The translations under genes were made by a program, and so were the position numbers. Shown here one piece after another: positions 61,505 to 64,000 of a DNA stretch of 64,000 nt; position 1 is the first letter of the stretch, and the number at the start of each line of letters is the position of its first letter. The stretch comes from Glandiceps talaboti. Taxonomy: Eukaryota > Hemichordata > Enteropneusta > Spengelidae. The stretch lies in assembly GCF_964340395.1 (NCBI RefSeq), contig NC_135562.1:18674985-18738984 (forward strand), read 5' to 3'. The notes beneath the pieces were generated by a model, which was given only the letters and a program-made list of their open reading frames with translations, was not told where the DNA came from and did no database searches.

Positions 61505-63150
61505 CAAACAATTATTAAGTGCATATCACTGTTTTTGTCTGAGCATAAACAGAAAACATGATAACTTTACCCTAACAGTAAACAATATACAATACAGTGT
61601 ACCACTGACTTACTTTTTCTGAACAGCTACTAAGCATACTAACTATACTAAGGCACACAGATTGTACTGATAGTGCTGGTGACCAGTCCTCTGTTAGAAT
61701 TGAAAGACATATATGACCATTGCTGTACACATGGGGATGTACTGGTATGTTGCTACCTATAAAAATAACCTACAAAAGAAGGACAAACAAATCTGAGAAT
61801 GTACTCAAGATAATAGTATACATATGATGAAAAATAGACTGAATCAAAGGTACCAGTATACAGATGTTATAAGTTGTAATTTGGAGTTTCACATTTCTGT
61901 TGCGATATTCAGACGACTATTAAATGATGGAATCAATATGAGGAAAATTCTAAAGGTATATACATTTCTACACCATGTAACAAACTTTTGATGGAAAACT
62001 CTGGTACAATACCTGGAGAGCTTTGGTACAGATTACATAATGTATTATCCTTAATAAAAACACAGTTATAGTATAATGTGACAGTGCCTCCATGATGTAT
62101 AAGTGTGACATACATCCGCTGTACGAGAGTGGAAATGCAGCAGACAACAAAGCATGCATGAGTGAGCGTAGACAGTTTGGCACTTGGGGTATTTGCACTA
62201 GTACTTATAGTGTTTTCAGATGAACAATTCACAAACTTTGCTCATGACAACTCTGCGGCAGAGAATACCACAACCATCAATACAGGTACCCAATGTATGT
62301 TACAATAACACTGCAGAATCACAGAGTTCTGTTACCGATATAGTTCTTCCAGATTTGAGATTTTTTAGTTAACATTGACCTGAGCAGGCAATCAAAAGAA
62401 ATCTCTCTCCCAATATTACTTTTACAGCAGAAAGTAAGCTGTGCAGGAACAAAAGTCAGAATGGATACAATTATTGTATATGTCTGTCTCTTGCAGAGGT
62501 GAATTTATATAATTATATCATAACACAATTGTTGTTTGTCTCTGTCTTGGACAGAGGGTGATTAATGTACATTGTAATCAAATTGTTGCTTGTGTCTGTC
62601 TTTTGTAGCATGTGATTAATATATACTTTGTAATACAATTGTTGTGTATGTCTGTCTCATACAGAAGCTAATTCATGTACATGTGTCTACAATGTATCTC
62701 TGGCAGAGGGTGATTTACTAAACATGGATGATATGAATGACAGCACAATGTATCTGACATAATGTTGAGAGACAAAACAAAAAACATGCATCATATCCTG
62801 ATTGTACATTACAAATGGACTATGCCATGCTGATATATGCAACAATTGTATAACAAAAATCCACTCTGCAAGAGACAGACATACAAATTATATGCAACAA
62901 TTTGATTACAATGTATATTAATCACCCTCTGCATGAGACAGACACAAGCAACAAATGTATCCATTCTGTCTTTTGTTCATGCACAGTTTACTTTCTTCTG
63001 CTGTAAATTAGTCAACACCTTAACTTGTAGATCAGAAACATCCTTACCTCTGGTGAATCAAAAGGATACCTCGAGCCAAATTTAAATCTGAGTTGAAATT
63101 TTTCTCCTTCATATAATGAACCGGTTGCTCCTTCCATATCTACAATCCAT
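58818..63150 (-). CDS. UBE2W: UBE2W ubiquitin-conjugating enzyme E2 W (C-terminal four exons, 5' partial)
   Basis: Coding segments on the minus strand are 63048-63150, 61614-61769, 60990-61065 and 58818-58831. Joined, they give 115 residues from the Trp of ITQW to the stop. Adding the roughly 36 residues expected upstream gives about 151, the length I recall for human UBE2W. UBE2W moves ubiquitin from E1 to the alpha-amino group of substrates with flexible N-termini, working with RING/U-box E3s such as CHIP. Visible signatures are the UBC core ([19 protein letters not shown]), the family-specific HPH in place of the usual HPN, the catalytic Cys in [14 protein letters not shown], and the C-terminal [20 protein letters not shown] with KWWYH. 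All introns are GT-AG and keep frame. The tail ends DDKV rather than the vertebrate DDTC. The 5' exons lie beyond the window. The gene converges on Kv2. Confidence 0.96.
58997..59380. mobile_element. MITE, family A copy 3 (best preserved)
   Basis: Terminal inverted repeats of about 73 bp with few mismatches. The outer ends are ctagtctagttc and gaactagactag, and the inner end of each arm carries aaggcagtt or its complement. The interior shares gtagtgagcgaa, atccatcacaa, gatatgcaaatgtccaacc and cctccagtctgtttaaa with the other copies. It lies in the last UBE2W intron. Confidence 0.92.
59703..59720. repeat. Poly-G tract
   Basis: A G run of 14 preceded by ggagga. Confidence 0.9.
59790..60210. 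repeat. About 76-bp tandem array in the last UBE2W intron
   Basis: Four to five units contain aacactggtagggaacct, tggtaaaatgactggggaac, aggtagattttacctact and taccacccttaacaaa. A related single unit lies at about 61975-62065. Confidence 0.85.
60598..60940 (+). repeat. Dispersed repeat, family C copy 3 (UBE2W intron)
   Basis: aaggtagaat, cgttttgaaataaa, catcttgttttcaaggaaac and tagccatattggatttt match 41393-41735 in the same order. Confidence 0.8.
60990..61065 (-). CDS. UBE2W: UBE2W exon c (C-terminal RPPDN...KWWYH)
   Basis: This exon has 25 codons plus one base (phase 1 at its end), with acceptor ...tttttacacag and donor g|gtaagt. It encodes [20 protein letters not shown] then KWWYH. In UBE2W this C-terminal part is partly disordered and contributes to recognising flexible substrate N-termini. 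Confidence 0.95.
61345..61440. repeat. GTCT/CTCT microsatellite
   Basis: Tandem gtct units with ctct and cact interruptions. Confidence 0.95.
61463..61505. repeat. CAAT tetranucleotide microsatellite
   Basis: About ten tandem caat units ending in caaacaaac. Confidence 0.97.
61614..61769 (-). CDS. UBE2W: UBE2W exon b (active-site exon)
   Basis: This exon has 52 codons, phase 0 at both ends, with acceptor ...ttttgtag and donor aaa|gtaagt. It encodes VIFIGSN, the HPH motif (61731-61739) and the catalytic cysteine codon at 61707-61709 in NGHICLS. The helical [17 protein letters not shown] segment follows. Nearly every residue can be matched to the vertebrate protein. Confidence 0.96.
61960..62065. 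repeat. Single outlying unit of the 76-bp array
   Basis: aacaaacttttgatggaaaa, ctctggtacaatacctgg, ttggtacagatt and ttatccttaataaaaacaca parallel the units at 59790-60210. Confidence 0.55.
62421..63007. repeat. Large imperfect inverted repeat in a UBE2W intron
   Basis: The left arm starts tttacagcagaaagtaagct. The right arm ends with its complement (agtttactttcttctgctgt, then aaa). Each arm includes gaacaaaag-cagaatggatac, caattgttg and gtctgtctcttgcagag words. The left arm is a tandem array of 55-58-bp units (starting about 62468, 62526, 62582, 62637 and 62692), and the right arm (from about 62830) holds about two units in reverse. The spacer is roughly 110-230 bp. Confidence 0.85.
63048..63150 (-). 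CDS. UBE2W: UBE2W exon a (beta-sheet part of the UBC fold)
   Basis: This exon is 103 nt. The acceptor is ...ttttag and the first base completes a split codon (Q of ITQ), followed by 34 codons from [10 protein letters not shown] to YPFDSPE. The donor is gag|gtaagg, phase 0. The exon sits between two large inverted repeats (62421-63007 and 63274-63838). Confidence 0.95.
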
Positions 63151-63273
63151 CTAAAATAAACAAACAACAACAATTTAATACAATTATAGAATCCCTATGC
63201 AATTCTATAATGGCACAAATCAAGTTTATAAGCTTTTTATAAAAAGTGAAAATACTTAAAATTTCTCCTTCTT

Positions 63274-63838
63274 ACACTATCAAACTGACACATTGATACA
63301 AAACAACACTTGCTGCCTGTGATGTAGGGATGGGACTCTTAAAATGTCATCCATCATTTCAAATATTACTGCTGACATCAGACCACTGACAAATGGAACC
63401 TGTTACAAACAGGGAAGTAAGCAAACTAAATTGGATTAATAACACTTGGCACAGTATGGTAGAACAGCAGAGGCTTGTAATACATTTCATAGTTTGATTT
63501 TATGGCCTCTCAACATGGAATGGCAGGGGAACTTCTAACTATTACGTAAAGAGGCCATACAGCTGTTCTTATCAAATGATGAAATGTAATACAAGTCTTC
63601 CTACACGCTGTTCTGAGTGTTATTAATCTAATTTGGTTGTTTACTTTCCCTGTTTGTAACAGATTCCATTTGTTCACGGTCTGATGTCGGTGGTTGTAAT
63701 TCACTCCATGTTCCTATCATTTTGTCTGTTCAAGTTAGTCATATCATTGTATACCATACTTTCACAGACATAAACAAACTGATATGAATCTACATCACAG
63801 CCACCCACTATTCTTCTTGTATGTCAGTTTGATAGTGT
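63274..63838. repeat. Large nested imperfect palindrome in a UBE2W intron
   Basis: The outer pair is acactatcaaactgaca (63274) with tgtcagtttgatagtgt (63822-63838). The next pair is gcctgtgatgtag (63315) with ctacatcacagcc (63790). The inner arms of about 137 bp (63374-63510 and 63550-63688) match at most positions, including tgttacaaacaggga, attaataacact and gtaatacatttca blocks. Confidence 0.9.
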
Positions 63839-64000
63839 GATATAGAGAAGACTTATCGGCACCTTCAAAGAGAGTTTTAATTGTCCACCTGTGATAAAAC
63901 GACATTCTGAATACAGGTGTCTCTAGACAACTGCTGCAAGGTTTGTAAAATACACTCCACTTGTTTGGCAATTTTACCCTAAACATTGCTATCTGAAGCA

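Noticed and set aside
61182-61622. 146-residue open frame rich in Ser-Val-Cys-Leu
   Set aside because: It is driven by GTCT and CAAT microsatellites within a UBE2W intron.

Overview
This is a window of animal nuclear DNA, not prokaryotic. It is AT-rich and intron-rich, with spliced genes, tRNA-derived SINEs, MITE-like elements, minisatellites and many microsatellites. The proteins are clearly bilaterian. Frequent tacatgta-type words and the mix of repeats suggest a marine invertebrate, such as a lophotrochozoan, hemichordate or other non-vertebrate. I cannot name the species.

Two genes are secure. (1) On the + strand, 41760-43961 is the last coding exon of a Kv2/Shab (KCNB) voltage-gated K+ channel. 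It runs from S1 to the stop codon and carries a long cytoplasmic tail. The T1-domain exon is not in the window, so 1-41759 is best read as the 3' part of a very large intron (at least 41.7 kb) unless another gene is nested there. (2) On the - strand, four exons between 63150 and 58818 encode the C-terminal three quarters of UBE2W, the N-terminal (alpha-amino) ubiquitin-conjugating E2. Its 5' exons lie beyond 64000. The two genes converge. From memory, human KCNB2 and UBE2W also lie near each other on chromosome 8 in convergent orientation, so this may be old bilaterian linkage.

Layout: 1-7850, intron with a SINE (3795-4068) and a MITE copy (4529-4931). 7850-12100, a degenerate AT-rich tandem array interrupted by a 2.3-kb GC-richer insertion (8936-11278) that contains its own inverted repeat. 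12100-31900, intron with an inverted SINE pair, a second MITE copy, a TTAA-flanked palindromic MITE, perfect hairpins, a GC-rich foldback element (29513-29654) and one weak minus-strand coding candidate (about 30099-30450). 31900-38300, several minisatellite or tandem arrays. 38300-41759, the rest of the intron, with two copies of a dispersed repeat, one running up to the Kv2 splice acceptor. 41760-43961, Kv2 exon. 43962-about 52400, Kv2 3'UTR and AT-rich intergenic DNA. 52400-57400, microsatellites, a tRNA-like element, a 1-kb TA-flanked DNA transposon remnant and local repeats. 57700-63150, the UBE2W 3'UTR, exons and introns, including the third MITE copy. Two large imperfect palindromes flank the most upstream UBE2W exon in the window.

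The two genes have no shared pathway that I can infer. Kv2 is a delayed-rectifier channel and ER-plasma-membrane organiser, and UBE2W acts in ubiquitin transfer. I found no prokaryote-style system, no autonomous transposase or reverse transcriptase ORF, and no intact canonical tRNA gene.
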